DNA of 64,000 nt, taken from NCBI RefSeq assembly GCF_025244725.1, contig NZ_CP104203.1:3286001-3350000 (forward strand), written 5' to 3'. The notes under the pieces are model-generated. The model saw only the letters and a list, made by a program, of their open reading frames with translations, did no database searches and was not told the DNA's origin. Both the position numbers and the translations under genes were made by a program. Source of the stretch: Chryseobacterium oranimense. GTDB taxonomy: Bacteria; Bacteroidota; Bacteroidia; Flavobacteriales; Weeksellaceae. How positions within the stretch are numbered: position 1 is the first letter of the stretch; each line of letters opens with the position of its first letter. This document shows positions 1 to 8,834 of the stretch, in pieces.

Positions 1-138
1 TTCTTCTTTGGAAAACCGATCAAAAGAAACTAACATCCACTGTCTCTGAAGGGACGGATTTTTTTCAGGAACTGCAGAGCAGTTTATCAATGCTCCCAAA
101 AATAAAACTGCAAAAAATGCTGTAAGTATTTTTTTCAT
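1..138 (-). CDS. Partial small lipoprotein (3' end outside window)
   Basis: Only the first 46 codons lie in the window. They read MKKILTAFFAVLFLGALINC followed by SAVPEKNPSLQRQWMLVSF. A charged start, hydrophobic stretch and LINC lipobox mark it as an exported lipoprotein with Cys20 as the lipidated residue. The segment after the lipobox (QRQWMLVSF) resembles the start of META/HslJ-type lipoproteins, but too little is visible to name a family. It is divergent from the peptidase gene at 225, so the roughly 85 bp between them should hold both promoters. Confidence 0.75.
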   Translation of the reverse strand, partial: MKKILTAFFAVLFLGALINCSAVPEKNPSLQRQWMLVSFDRFSKEE

Positions 139-224
139 GTGGGGTATCCTTCCATTTTCATACCATTCCGGGACAGAATATCGTAAAAATTAGTAAATTA
201 GCGACACAAAAATTATTTTATAAA

Positions 225-2435
225 ATGAAAAGACTATTTCTACTGTTCACTTTCTTGTTGGGCTTTGCCCAGATGAGGGCGGATGAGGGGATGTGGCTGT
301 TAATGCTCATCAAAAGACTTAACGGGGTCGACATGCAAAAAGAAGGACTGCATTTGACACCTGAAGAAATTTATTCGGTAAACAATTCAAGCTTAAAGGA
401 TGCTATCGTAAGTTTTGGAGGCTTCTGTACAGGAGAAATTGTTTCTGACAAAGGACTTATCTTCACGAACCACCACTGTGGTTACGGTGCTGTTGCTGCT
501 GCTTCCACTCCGGAAAAAGATTATCTGAAAAACGGATTCTGGGCTATGAAGCAGAAGGATGAGTTCAATGCAAAGGATCTTTATGTAAGATTTTTGGTAA
601 GAATGGATGATGCTACACAAAGAATCAATTCCAAGCTTAACAACAATATGACCGGAGCAGAGAGAAAAGCAGTCATTGATGCTGAAACAAAAGCAATCCA
701 AACTGAAAACTCTGAAAACGGAAAATATACGGTAGTGGTAAAAGATTTCTTCAATGGAAACGAATTCTACTATTTCGTATATCAGGATTATAAAGATATC
801 AGATTGGTAGGTGCACCCCCTTCATCATTAGGTAAATTCGGAGGTGATACAGATAACTGGGAATGGCCAAGACATACTGCTGACTTCACTGTATTCAGAG
901 TGTATGCAGATGCAGCAGGAAACCCAGCGGAATTTTCACCAAGCAACGTTCCGTTGAAGCCTAAGCACTTCCTTCCTGTTTCTCTTAAAGGTATTAAGCC
1001 TGGAGATTTCTCTATGATCTTAGGATACCCTGGAAGAACAAACCGTTACCTTACTTCTTACGGAATCCAGCAGATGGTTAACAAAGACTATCCGGCTTGG
1101 GTAGAAGCTTCCAAACTGGCTATGGATGTTATGAAAAAGTATATGAACAAGGATAAAGCAACTCAGCTTAACTACGCTTCTCAATATGCTTCTGTAGCCA
1201 ACTACTGGAAAAACAGACAGGGAACTATCGATGCAGTAGACAAAAACGGAACGATCTCTGATAAGCAAAAGATCGAAGATACTTACAGAAAATGGTCTGC
1301 ACTACCTGGAAATTCAGAATATGACGGTGTTTTAGAAGATATTGGAGCTTATTACAAGCAGGTTTCCGACAGAAATGTTGAAAGAAACTATGCTACCCAG
1401 TTTTCCAGAAATGCAAAATATATTAGTCTTGCCCTACAGGTAGGATCTGTTCTTAAAGCTTATGCAGCTCAGGATATGCAGGGAAGATTGGCAATGAAGC
1501 CTAAAACTGAAGCGGCAATCAAAGCAGCTTACGAAAACTTCAGCCCATCTCTGGAAGGAGAAATGCTTGCTTCTATGGCTGGTCTTTACCAATCCAGAGT
1601 AACGAATAAAGAAGTGGCATCTGCTACTATTTTAGGATTAGATTCCAAAACTCTTTCCAACGTAGCCTATGCTTCAATTTTCGCAAACAAGACTTCTGCA
1701 ACGAACTTCATATTGAACCCGGATGCATTGAAACTTGATGCCGACCCACTTTGGAAAATCGCCAATGGAATTGTTGCCGATCAGAAAATGATGATGGAGA
1801 AGTATTCTAAAGTTGATGATAACTTTAACAAGAACAACCGTTTATTCTTAGCTGGATTAATGAAAGCTATGCCTGAGAAAAAATTCTATCCGGATGCTAA
1901 CTCTACCATGAGATTAACTTACGGAACGGTAGATAAACTTCCTGTAAGAAATGACAGAAACTACTTCGGAGTTACAGACAACTACTATACGGATATGACC
2001 GGTCTTGTAGGAAAATACAAGAAAGGAGATGAAGAATTCGACCTTCCTCAAAGAGTGATCGATCTTTATAACCTTAAAGATTTCGGTCAGTATGCTGATG
2101 CTGCAGGATATATGCCTGTAAACTTCCTTTCAAACAATGACATCACGGGAGGTAACTCCGGTTCTCCAGTAATTGACGGAGATGGAAACCTTATCGGTAT
2201 TGCATTCGACGGAAACAGTGAAGCATTAAGCGGTGATATCGTATTTGAACAGGACTGGCAGAAAACAATTAACGTAGATGTACGTTTTGTTCTTTGGACA
2301 ATCGACAAATATGCAGGAGCAAGAAGGCTGATCGATGAATTAAAGCTTGTAAGAGGAGAAAATACACCTCCTGATACAAAGTCTAAAAATTCAGGGACTA
2401 CCCAAATGCCTAAGAAAGCAAAAAAAGTAAAATAA
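225..2435 (+). CDS. S46 family dipeptidyl-peptidase, DPP7-like
   Basis: A periplasmic serine exopeptidase that removes dipeptides from oligopeptides, typical of amino-acid-using Bacteroidota. The 736 residues match the usual S46 length (about 700-740). Residues 1-19 form a signal peptide. The chymotrypsin-like catalytic residues are visible: His in TNHHCGY (about residues 81-87), Asp in the DNWEWPRHTADF segment, and Ser in GNSGSPV near the C-terminus. Downstream of that serine the sequence reads IAFDGNSEALSGD. From the family, Gly at this position (FDGN) is typical of DPP7 (hydrophobic P1), whereas DPP11 has Arg (FDRN), so DPP7-like specificity is inferred. The C-terminal tail is Lys-rich. 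The gene is monocistronic, with a hairpin terminator just after it. Confidence 0.93.
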   Translation: MKRLFLLFTFLLGFAQMRADEGMWLLMLIKRLNGVDMQKEGLHLTPEEIYSVNNSSLKDAIVSFGGFCTGEIVSDKGLIFTNHHCGYGAVAAASTPEKDYLKNGFWAMKQKDEFNAKDLYVRFLVRMDDATQRINSKLNNNMTGAERKAVIDAETKAIQTENSENGKYTVVVKDFFNGNEFYYFVYQDYKDIRLVGAPPSSLGKFGGDTDNWEWPRHTADFTVFRVYADAAGNPAEFSPSNVPLKPKHFLPVSLKGIKPGDFSMILGYPGRTNRYLTSYGIQQMVNKDYPAWVEASKLAMDVMKKYMNKDKATQLNYASQYASVANYWKNRQGTIDAVDKNGTISDKQKIEDTYRKWSALPGNSEYDGVLEDIGAYYKQVSDRNVERNYATQFSRNAKYISLALQVGSVLKAYAAQDMQGRLAMKPKTEAAIKAAYENFSPSLEGEMLASMAGLYQSRVTNKEVASATILGLDSKTLSNVAYASIFANKTSATNFILNPDALKLDADPLWKIANGIVADQKMMMEKYSKVDDNFNKNNRLFLAGLMKAMPEKKFYPDANSTMRLTYGTVDKLPVRNDRNYFGVTDNYYTDMTGLVGKYKKGDEEFDLPQRVIDLYNLKDFGQYADAAGYMPVNFLSNNDITGGNSGSPVIDGDGNLIGIAFDGNSEALSGDIVFEQDWQKTINVDVRFVLWTIDKYAGARRLIDELKLVRGENTPPDTKSKNSGTTQMPKKAKKVK

Positions 2436-2453
2436 TCTTTTTTGATATATTTT

Positions 2454-2487
2454 AAAAACCGTGAATTTACGTTCACGGTTTTTTTAT
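2454..2487 (+). terminator. Rho-independent terminator after the S46 peptidase
   Basis: Stem AACCGTGAA (2457-2465) pairs with TTCACGGTT (2472-2480) around a 6-nt loop and is followed by a T tract. It begins about 20 bp after the peptidase stop and ends before the next start. Confidence 0.85.
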
Positions 2488-2505
2488 TTTTGAACTTTAA
2501 TCTTT

Positions 2506-2982
2506 ATGATGAAACAGAAAATAGAATTTACCGGAATTATAAAGCAAAACGGATCCATGAATGCCGCTTTTGTAGAGTTTCCTTTTTCTACGGAAGACCT
2601 GTTCGGCAAAAAAGGGCAGGTAAAGATCAAAGCCCTATTTGACAATAAAGTGGAATACCGGGGCAGCCTTGCCAAAATGAAATCCGACTGCCATATTTTA
2701 GGATTAACCCAGGACATACGGAAACAGCTTGGAAAAACTTTTGGTGATGAGGTTTTAGTAAGTCTTATCGAAGATAAAGAAGAAAGAACCGTTGATATTG
2801 CTGAAGATATTGCTATTGTTTTCAATGAAAACCCCGATGCTAAAAATCTGTTTGACGCCATGAGCTATACCCACAGAAAAGAATACATACGCTGGATTGA
2901 GGAGGCGAAGAAACCTGAAACCAGGGAAAACAGAAAGGCTAAAATGATGCAGATGATTTTAGAAGGAAAAAAAGGAGTGTAG
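2506..2982 (+). CDS. YdeI/OmdA-family protein with DUF1905 domain
   Basis: A 158-residue cytoplasmic protein. The first 90 or so residues match the DUF1905 beta-barrel domain (IEFTGIIKQNGSMNAAFVEFPF ... FGKKGQVKIKALFDN). The C-terminal part (FDAMSYTHRKEYIRWIEEAKKPETRENR) is the YdeI/OmdA 'bacteriocin-protection' helical signature. The biochemical role of the family is not established. An alternative start is the next ATG, one codon downstream. It is convergent with the beta-helix gene and shares a bidirectional terminator with it. Confidence 0.85.
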   Translation: MMKQKIEFTGIIKQNGSMNAAFVEFPFSTEDLFGKKGQVKIKALFDNKVEYRGSLAKMKSDCHILGLTQDIRKQLGKTFGDEVLVSLIEDKEERTVDIAEDIAIVFNENPDAKNLFDAMSYTHRKEYIRWIEEAKKPETRENRKAKMMQMILEGKKGV

Positions 2983-2985
2983 TTT

Positions 2986-3019
2986 AAACTCAGAACTCTT
3001 TATTTAGAGTTCTGAGTTT
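2986..3019. terminator. Bidirectional terminator between convergent genes
   Basis: Perfect 14-bp inverted repeat: AAACTCAGAACTCT (2986-2999) and AGAGTTCTGAGTTT (3006-3019) with a 6-nt loop. It lies between the stop codons of two convergent genes, with A/T-rich flanks on both sides. Confidence 0.85.
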
Positions 3020-3025
3020 AATAGT

Positions 3026-4393
3026 TTACATAATACCTGCATTTTTCAGATTCAATAATAATGTATTAAAATCTGAAACCAATTCAGTAACAGTCGTTGC
3101 AGAAGAATTACTCTGGTTCATTGCTTTTTTAACTACTCCTGTCTCAATTGTTGATGCAAAAGAATCTGCACAAATAATTTTCGAATTGCTATCCGGTAAT
3201 TCAGGCTGCCATCCGTTTTTCCAAAGTGTATTGTTGGGTAATCTAAAAATTGTTGTGTAGCTTCCTGAACCTTCATTATATACCATAATTTCTGTATGCT
3301 CTGTAATATGTGGGACCCAATCTTGATTTTTTCCTATATTCTGACCTAATTTTAATCTTGCCTGAATTTTGAAAACATTATGACGCCCATTGTTTATTTG
3401 CTGATATATATTTTTAATATCATACATGATTAATTCAATATTGCACATGCCTGCATTATCATTAATAATTGCTACATCTTTTATGGTTCCTGCATATCCT
3501 GAAATTTTATGTCGCTCCCCTCTTAGTATAATTCCTGTATAATGCCCTCCAAGTGTTAAATTTGTGATTGAACAGCTGCTTACATCTTCATAAATTTCAA
3601 TTCCTGTTCCCGTTTCTCCGCTAGCAACAATATTATCCAGTTTTACCACATCACCGAAATAAAAACTATTTGCATTAAGCCAGGAATTCCAGTGTACGCC
3701 ATTTAATGATCCTTTTCCCTGATATAATGCCCATCCTCCATTCCGAAATGATACATAGTCATTAATCTCAGAATCATGGGGTCCTTTGTATGTCCAGCCA
3801 TTACCATTATTTGCAATGGTCTTAATATGATTGAAATTACTTTCCAATGCATCATATGTTGCAGAAAAATCACTTAAAGGATAATCATGAGTTGTAAATT
3901 CAGTGTATATTCCGTCTTCTTTACAATTGGCAACGACAATATTATTGACATATAGAGAACATCCCCATACTCTCATCCCAAAACCTGCATTATTATTCTG
4001 TTTGTTTCCATCTATAGAAAGATTACTTACCCCTGCATATCTTACTCCTCTTATTTCCGGATTTGCTTTTGGAGTACCTGTAAGTAAAGCGAAATCTCTC
4101 CCCTGAATTACATCCAGATTACTTCCTGAAACAGATTTTAAAATGGTCGTATTGGGTCCGGCTCCATTCAAAAAAATGTTTGAGTCAAGAATTATATTGG
4201 CGTAATATGTTCCTGAAGGAATATTGATTTGTCCGCCGCCATTCGTTCTTACATGATCAATTGCATCCTGAAAAACAGCACTGTCATCAGATGTTCCTAA
4301 AGTCCCAAAATCTGTAACATCATAAGAGTTGATGGTAAGATTATTAATGGCAAAAACAGCCGGAGAATTTGTTTGTTCATTTTTTGTTGACAT
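3026..4393 (-). CDS. Right-handed parallel beta-helix protein, pectate-lyase-3-like
   Basis: A 455-residue protein without a signal peptide. From about residue 20 it has the tail-spike/pectate-lyase-3 pattern: YDVTDFGTLGTSDDSAVFQDAID, then GGGQINIPSGTYYANIIL, then GAGPNTTILK, followed by repeated short beta-helix rungs. This family includes phage tail-spike depolymerases and polysaccharide lyases. No catalytic residues were assigned, so enzymatic activity is unproven. The N-terminus (MSTKNEQTNSPAVFA) resembles that of the 1387-residue protein at 30010-34173. A short upstream motif (4459-4479) recurs before the LRR gene at 34203. The protein could be a cargo or fibre of a contractile system, which is inference only. 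Confidence 0.7.
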   Translation of the reverse strand: MSTKNEQTNSPAVFAINNLTINSYDVTDFGTLGTSDDSAVFQDAIDHVRTNGGGQINIPSGTYYANIILDSNIFLNGAGPNTTILKSVSGSNLDVIQGRDFALLTGTPKANPEIRGVRYAGVSNLSIDGNKQNNNAGFGMRVWGCSLYVNNIVVANCKEDGIYTEFTTHDYPLSDFSATYDALESNFNHIKTIANNGNGWTYKGPHDSEINDYVSFRNGGWALYQGKGSLNGVHWNSWLNANSFYFGDVVKLDNIVASGETGTGIEIYEDVSSCSITNLTLGGHYTGIILRGERHKISGYAGTIKDVAIINDNAGMCNIELIMYDIKNIYQQINNGRHNVFKIQARLKLGQNIGKNQDWVPHITEHTEIMVYNEGSGSYTTIFRLPNNTLWKNGWQPELPDSNSKIICADSFASTIETGVVKKAMNQSNSSATTVTELVSDFNTLLLNLKNAGIM

Positions 4394-4458
4394 TTCATTA
4401 ATTATTTAAAGGTTAATTTTTTAAACACTATTTTTATAATGTAAATGTCACTCAGATC

Positions 4459-4479
4459 TACGACAAAACTCGACGCATT
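4459..4479 (-). promoter_or_regulatory. Putative shared cis-element, copy 1
   Basis: The + strand core CGACAAAACTCGACG, with its flanks, matches 16 of 21 positions of the element at 35665-35685. Both lie in the same orientation upstream of unsignalled repeat-protein genes. This copy is about 65 bp upstream of the beta-helix gene start. It could be an operator or an upstream promoter part; no regulator is identified. Confidence 0.35.
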
Positions 4480-4490
4480 ATTTTAATTTA

Positions 4491-4521
4491 AAAAAAGCCG
4501 GAAAGTTTATTTTCCGGCTTT
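4491..4521 (-). terminator. Terminator of the adenylation-reductase gene
   Basis: Stem AAAGCCGGAAA (4494-4504) pairs with TTTCCGGCTTT (4511-4521). Read on the minus strand it is followed by a T run. It sits 17 bp past the stop of the NRPS-like gene. Confidence 0.85.
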
Positions 4522-4537
4522 ATACTCATGATTTAAA

Positions 4538-7500
4538 TTATGATGTTGGAATTCCCAGATATTTCAGATAAGCATCCAGCAACGGCTTATCAAATACCGG
4601 TTCCTCAATACCGGATCCTTCCAGAAACTGAATGACATTCGAACAGTCCCAGATATAGGTATTCTGATAAAGTTCCACCGTGGAAAGCCCCTCATGCATA
4701 TTATCCTTAAACAAACTGGTAAGCGGATACAAACGGTTCCGGCTATCATCTTCCCATTGTTTTCTCCACTCTTTGTAGGGAAGTCCCTCAAGAGTATGCG
4801 GATAATATTTTTTAAGGAGGTTAAAGAAACTTTCAAGAGTAAGATTGGTTTCCGGTCTTGCGATCAGGTTAAACTTTTTACCAATCGCCTCTTTATTTTT
4901 TGTGATATGTGCCATGGATTTCGTCATATAGTCTACCGTGATCAGTCCTTCTCTCAATTCAGTAAGCAAGGGATAAGATTTAAATTCAACACAGTTTTTT
5001 ACAAGCCCTGACCACCATTGGTAAGGAGCACTGGCCCCTGTTCGGCTGTGACACATGGCATAGCCAAGACGGTAAGTAATTAACGGAAGTCCCTCTTTAG
5101 CAGCAAGATCAGCCACCGCTTCCATGACCCATTTACTTCTTACATACCCGATATCCTTGCTTACAGACATCAGATTCTGAGCAATATCATCACTTTCCAG
5201 CATCACGGTTTTCCCGGTGAAGACATGGCCCCAACTGTAAACAGAAATGGTAGATAACAGCGCAAGACATTTGGTTTTTTCGGCACCTGCAAGCTTTATA
5301 ATTTCCCTTAAACCTTCTACATTGGGAGCTTTCATATAAGAATAAGGTTCTATAAAATTAACAGAACTGCCGGAGTGATAGATAAGATCCAGTATCCCTG
5401 CAAGATTTTTGAATTTTTCTTCAGAAAGACCTAATAACAGAAGAGACAGATCCCCTATTACCGGGATAATTCTGGGGTTTTGCTCTTCTTTTCTGTCAAT
5501 ATGATATTGCTTATAACACCGGTCTATTTTCTCTATGGCATGAAATTCATCCTGGGCCCTTACGAGACAGTAAATATCAGCAGATGTAGTATCTAAAAGT
5601 TCCTGGAGCAAATGGATTCCGACAAATCCGGTAACTCCGGTCAGAAATATTTTTTTAGGATTTTCCAGCTGTTCAGGATCAAAACCTCCCGCAAAAACAG
5701 TTCCCGGAGCCAGGCAAACATCCTGCTGAAGGGATACATATGGCTCTACATCTTCCTCAGGAACTGCACTTTGAGCCTCTTTAGTTCTGGATATCAGCTC
5801 ATTGGAAAGCTCTTTAAGAACCGGAAACTGGTAAATATCCCGCATATAAACTTTGGTTTCCAACCTCGAATTCAAAGCGGTTGCAACTATGGCAACAAGC
5901 AGAGAATTTCCACCTATATCAAAGAAGTTATCAGTAATATTAATTACCGGACGCTCCAGTTCTTCAGCCCAGATATCTGCTATAATCCTTTCGGTCTCGT
6001 TGGTAGGAGGTTCTGTAGAAATAAGTTCTCTTGCCTCTTTATCTGCAAGTTCCTTTAGCAAATAGGTGTCAGTTTTTCCATTAGGAGTAAGGGGTATTTT
6101 ATCAATAGTTATGATCTGGGCGGGAATCATATAGCCTGGAAGCTCTTCTTTCAGCTGTTGCCTTATCCATGCAGCATCTGCTTTTTCTCCGGATTTCGGT
6201 AAAATAAAAGCTACAATATATTTATTGCTTCCATGATCTTTTGTAATTACAGCAGCGTCCTGTATTCCTTCCAAACGTGTAAGACTGCGTTCAATCTCTT
6301 CCAATTCTACCCGAAAACCTCTAATTTTCACCTGATTGTCTATTCTCCCTAAAAATTCAATATCTCCATCAGGCTTCCAGCGGGCAAGATCACCAGTGCG
6401 GTACAGCCTTTCATTTCCTCTGAATGGATTTTGAACGAATTTCAAAGCTGTAAGCTCTTCGTTATTAAGATAGCCTTTAGCTAAAAGAGTTCCTCCAATA
6501 TATAATTCTCCCACAGCTCCTACGGGTAATAGTTCGCTGTTTTCTCCTAAAATGTAAGCCTGTGCATTGGCTATTGGCCTCCCTATTGAAGAAATGTATT
6601 GTCCATTTATATCTTTAACTTTTTTGAATGTAGCATAGACTGTACATTCGGTAGGACCGTAATAATCAATCAGTTCATAGCTCAATTCACTGGTAAGCAC
6701 AGGCTTGAGTTTTTCTCCTCCTGTAAAAAGGTACTTAAGGTCTAAATCATTATACTTCCGGGTTTCTTCAACAACAGACGGCACAAGAACCGAAGGTGCA
6801 AACCCATGAGTAATCCTGTTTTTCCGGTAAAATTTGACAAGTGCTGATGCTTCCACCCTGTCCTCGTTGTCTGCTATAAAGATAACAGCGCCGGCAGTAA
6901 GTGCTGACCAGGTTTCCCATACGGAGATATCAAATGCAAGCCCGGCAACAAGGGTAAGCCGCGAGGTGTGATCAACATGAAAATACTGGTTGTGCCAGAT
7001 CGCCAGATGCTGGATGCTATGGTGGGAAATCATAACCCCTTTGGGATTTCCTGTTGATCCGGAGGTGTAGATGGTATACGCCAACGCCTCCTGATGTAAA
7101 GTAATATCAGGCAGTTCAGCAGGTAAATATTCCAGGCTTTCTTTATGGTCCAGGTAAAGTATTTCAGTCTCCACCGTCAATAAATTTCCATGCCCAGCAT
7201 CGGTAATAATAATTTCTGCTGAAGTATCTGCCAGGATATATTCTACCCGTTTTACCGGATAAGCAGGATCTACAGGAACATAAGCGGCACCGGTTTTCAA
7301 AATTCCAAGGATGGCAATAAGCCACTCTAACGAACGATCCAGCCATACCGGCACAAACATTCCTTCTTTTATCCCTTTTTTCAACAGGATATTGGCAAGC
7401 TGACTGCTTTTCTGATCAAGCTCCTGATAACTTATTTGCTTTTCCTGATAAACAGCAGCAACATTATCCGGGTGAAGTAACGCCTGTTTTTTGAAAAGGG

Positions 7501-7636
7501 AGACCAATGTTTCTTCTTTAGGATAATCCCAATTTGTTTTATTAAAATCGTTGAGAAGTTTTTCTCTGTCTTCAGTGGATAAAAGTACAGATACACTGGC
7601 GGACTGCTCCGCTGGTGTTGGTATTGTATTTGGCAT
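4538..7636 (-). CDS. Single-module NRPS-like enzyme: adenylation, carrier and thioester-reductase domains
   Basis: Activates one amino or carboxylic acid with ATP, loads it on a phosphopantetheine carrier, and probably releases it reductively with NAD(P)H as an aldehyde or alcohol. Domains: a short condensation-tail-like lead, adenylation domain with TSGSTGNPKG (A3), YYGPTECT (A5), YRTGDLARW (A7), GRIDNQVKIRGFRVE (A8) and PLTPNGKTD (A10); carrier with DNFFDIGGNSLL (the Ser takes the arm); reductase starting at FLTGVTGFVGIHLLQELL. No condensation domain is present. By eye the pocket residues read roughly D-I-W-G-F-G-Y-V-Y-K; the substrate is not predicted. The longer frame to 7672 would need a TTG start, so the ATG at 7636 is chosen (1032 residues). 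No other biosynthetic genes are adjacent. Confidence 0.88.
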   Translation of the reverse strand: MPNTIPTPAEQSASVSVLLSTEDREKLLNDFNKTNWDYPKEETLVSLFKKQALLHPDNVAAVYQEKQISYQELDQKSSQLANILLKKGIKEGMFVPVWLDRSLEWLIAILGILKTGAAYVPVDPAYPVKRVEYILADTSAEIIITDAGHGNLLTVETEILYLDHKESLEYLPAELPDITLHQEALAYTIYTSGSTGNPKGVMISHHSIQHLAIWHNQYFHVDHTSRLTLVAGLAFDISVWETWSALTAGAVIFIADNEDRVEASALVKFYRKNRITHGFAPSVLVPSVVEETRKYNDLDLKYLFTGGEKLKPVLTSELSYELIDYYGPTECTVYATFKKVKDINGQYISSIGRPIANAQAYILGENSELLPVGAVGELYIGGTLLAKGYLNNEELTALKFVQNPFRGNERLYRTGDLARWKPDGDIEFLGRIDNQVKIRGFRVELEEIERSLTRLEGIQDAAVITKDHGSNKYIVAFILPKSGEKADAAWIRQQLKEELPGYMIPAQIITIDKIPLTPNGKTDTYLLKELADKEARELISTEPPTNETERIIADIWAEELERPVINITDNFFDIGGNSLLVAIVATALNSRLETKVYMRDIYQFPVLKELSNELISRTKEAQSAVPEEDVEPYVSLQQDVCLAPGTVFAGGFDPEQLENPKKIFLTGVTGFVGIHLLQELLDTTSADIYCLVRAQDEFHAIEKIDRCYKQYHIDRKEEQNPRIIPVIGDLSLLLLGLSEEKFKNLAGILDLIYHSGSSVNFIEPYSYMKAPNVEGLREIIKLAGAEKTKCLALLSTISVYSWGHVFTGKTVMLESDDIAQNLMSVSKDIGYVRSKWVMEAVADLAAKEGLPLITYRLGYAMCHSRTGASAPYQWWSGLVKNCVEFKSYPLLTELREGLITVDYMTKSMAHITKNKEAIGKKFNLIARPETNLTLESFFNLLKKYYPHTLEGLPYKEWRKQWEDDSRNRLYPLTSLFKDNMHEGLSTVELYQNTYIWDCSNVIQFLEGSGIEEPVFDKPLLDAYLKYLGIPTS

Positions 7637-7996
7637 ATTAGTTTTTGTATTGGTTGGTGATAAGAAGGTCAAATGATCTGCATTGCAAACCTATAGACAT
7701 ATTTAAATATATCTAGTACAGATTAAATAGCTAAGAATACTGTAGTTTCTATGCTATCCTCATTTAAAATTTGAATGACTAAGTAGTGTTGATGAATTTT
7801 TCTTTCATAATGCAATATTTTTAAAAATTTGGTAATCAAATTTAACATAATATTTAGCATAAGCAAGAATTTATAAGAAAAACAATAGGTAAACATTATT
7901 CTAGTTCAAGAAAATAGAAAGACAACATTCTCATAATTTTGAAAATGACAGGAAATATCAAATAAATTAGAATCCTTTTCCGGAATTAGACTATTA
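7637..7996. other. Intergenic region upstream of the NRPS-like gene
   Basis: About 360 bp without a convincing gene. It holds the promoter side of the NRPS-like gene, including the near-perfect palindrome noted at 7695-7714. The remainder, up to the yifB remnant, is A/T-rich with no hairpin or repeat I could support. Confidence 0.6.
7695..7714. promoter_or_regulatory. Palindrome upstream of the NRPS-like gene, possible operator
   Basis: Arms AGACATATTT and AAATATATCT form a 20-bp inverted repeat with one mismatched pair. It lies about 60 bp upstream of the ATG at 7636. Its position and symmetry fit a dimeric repressor or activator site; A/T richness means chance is possible. Confidence 0.35.
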
Positions 7997-8674
7997 TTAT
8001 ACATTCCAAAATTCCCGGTCCAGGCTTCTGTACTGTATAGCTTCTGAGATATGATGAGATAATATATTTTCTGCACCCTCCAGATCTGCTGCAGTTCTGG
8101 CCACTTTCAGGATACGGTCGTAAGCTCTTGCAGAAAGATTCAGTTTTTCCATAGCCAGCTTAATAAGCTGAAGGGAAGCTTCGTCTAAACTGCAAAATGC
8201 TTCAATTTCTTTAGGACCTATCTGCGCGTTATAACTGATATTAAGATCTTTATACCGTTCATTCTGAATGCTGCGTGCTTTCAGGACCCGCTCTCTTATA
8301 TCTGCACTTTTTTCTCCTTTTCTCTTTTCTGCCAACTGTTCAAATTCCACTTTCTGCACTTCAATATGGATGTCAATCCTGTCTAATAAAGGCCCGGAAA
8401 GCTTGTTCATATAGCGCTGCATTTCGTAAACGGATGAGGTATTTCCCGGATCATCCGGAAAAAAGCCGCTGGGACTCGGATTCATAGAGGCTACCAACAT
8501 AAAGCTTGCGGGATAGTTTACGGTAAATCTGGCTCTGGAAATCGTTACTTCCCGGTCTTCAAGGGGCTGCCTCATCACTTCCAGGACCGTTCTTTTAAAC
8601 TCCGGCATCTCATCCAGGAACAAAACCCCATTGTGAGCAAGCGAGATTTCTCCCGGCTGGGGATAGCTTCCGCC
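7997..8674 (-). pseudogene. yifB: yifB/comM 3' remnant (C-terminal part), split by a transposon
   Basis: Encodes the last 225 or so residues of the YifB/ComM AAA+ Mg-chelatase-like helicase: GGSYPQPGEISLAHNGVLF, LDEMPEFKRTVLEVMRQPLEDREVTISRARF (Walker B and the ChlI insert), MNPSPSGFFPDD, and the C-terminal helical domain ending YRSLDREFWNV. The frame runs straight into the transposon end at 8675. The N-terminal part lies 12.6 kb away (21293-21771). About 125 codons between the two pieces, including the Walker A motif, are absent. The gene cannot make an active ATPase. In proteobacteria ComM drives branch migration during natural transformation. Confidence 0.9.
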
Positions 8675-8834
8675 TGTAAATTACAATACTAAATACTATT
8701 AATATTATGAAATTACAGGCAGAAACTACAAAAGAAGATGAGAAAAAGTCTCAGCATATCATAAATTTAAGACAAAATACCACAAAAGAAGATGCGAATT
8801 TCGTAAAACGAGTTCGTGAAATTAATGCAAAAAA
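8675..8834. repeat. Transposon left end with three TnsB-type repeats
   Basis: After the terminal repeat at 8675-8686, three related sites occur in the same orientation: ACAAAAGAAGATGAGAAA (8728-8745), ACAAAAGAAGATGCGAA (8782-8798) and a degenerate GAAATTAATGCAAAAA near 8818-8833. They share the core RTGCRAA with the right-end sites. The spaced layout is like the left end of Tn7. Unusually, all three lie inside the tnsA coding region, which starts only 32 bp from the terminus. Confidence 0.65.
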
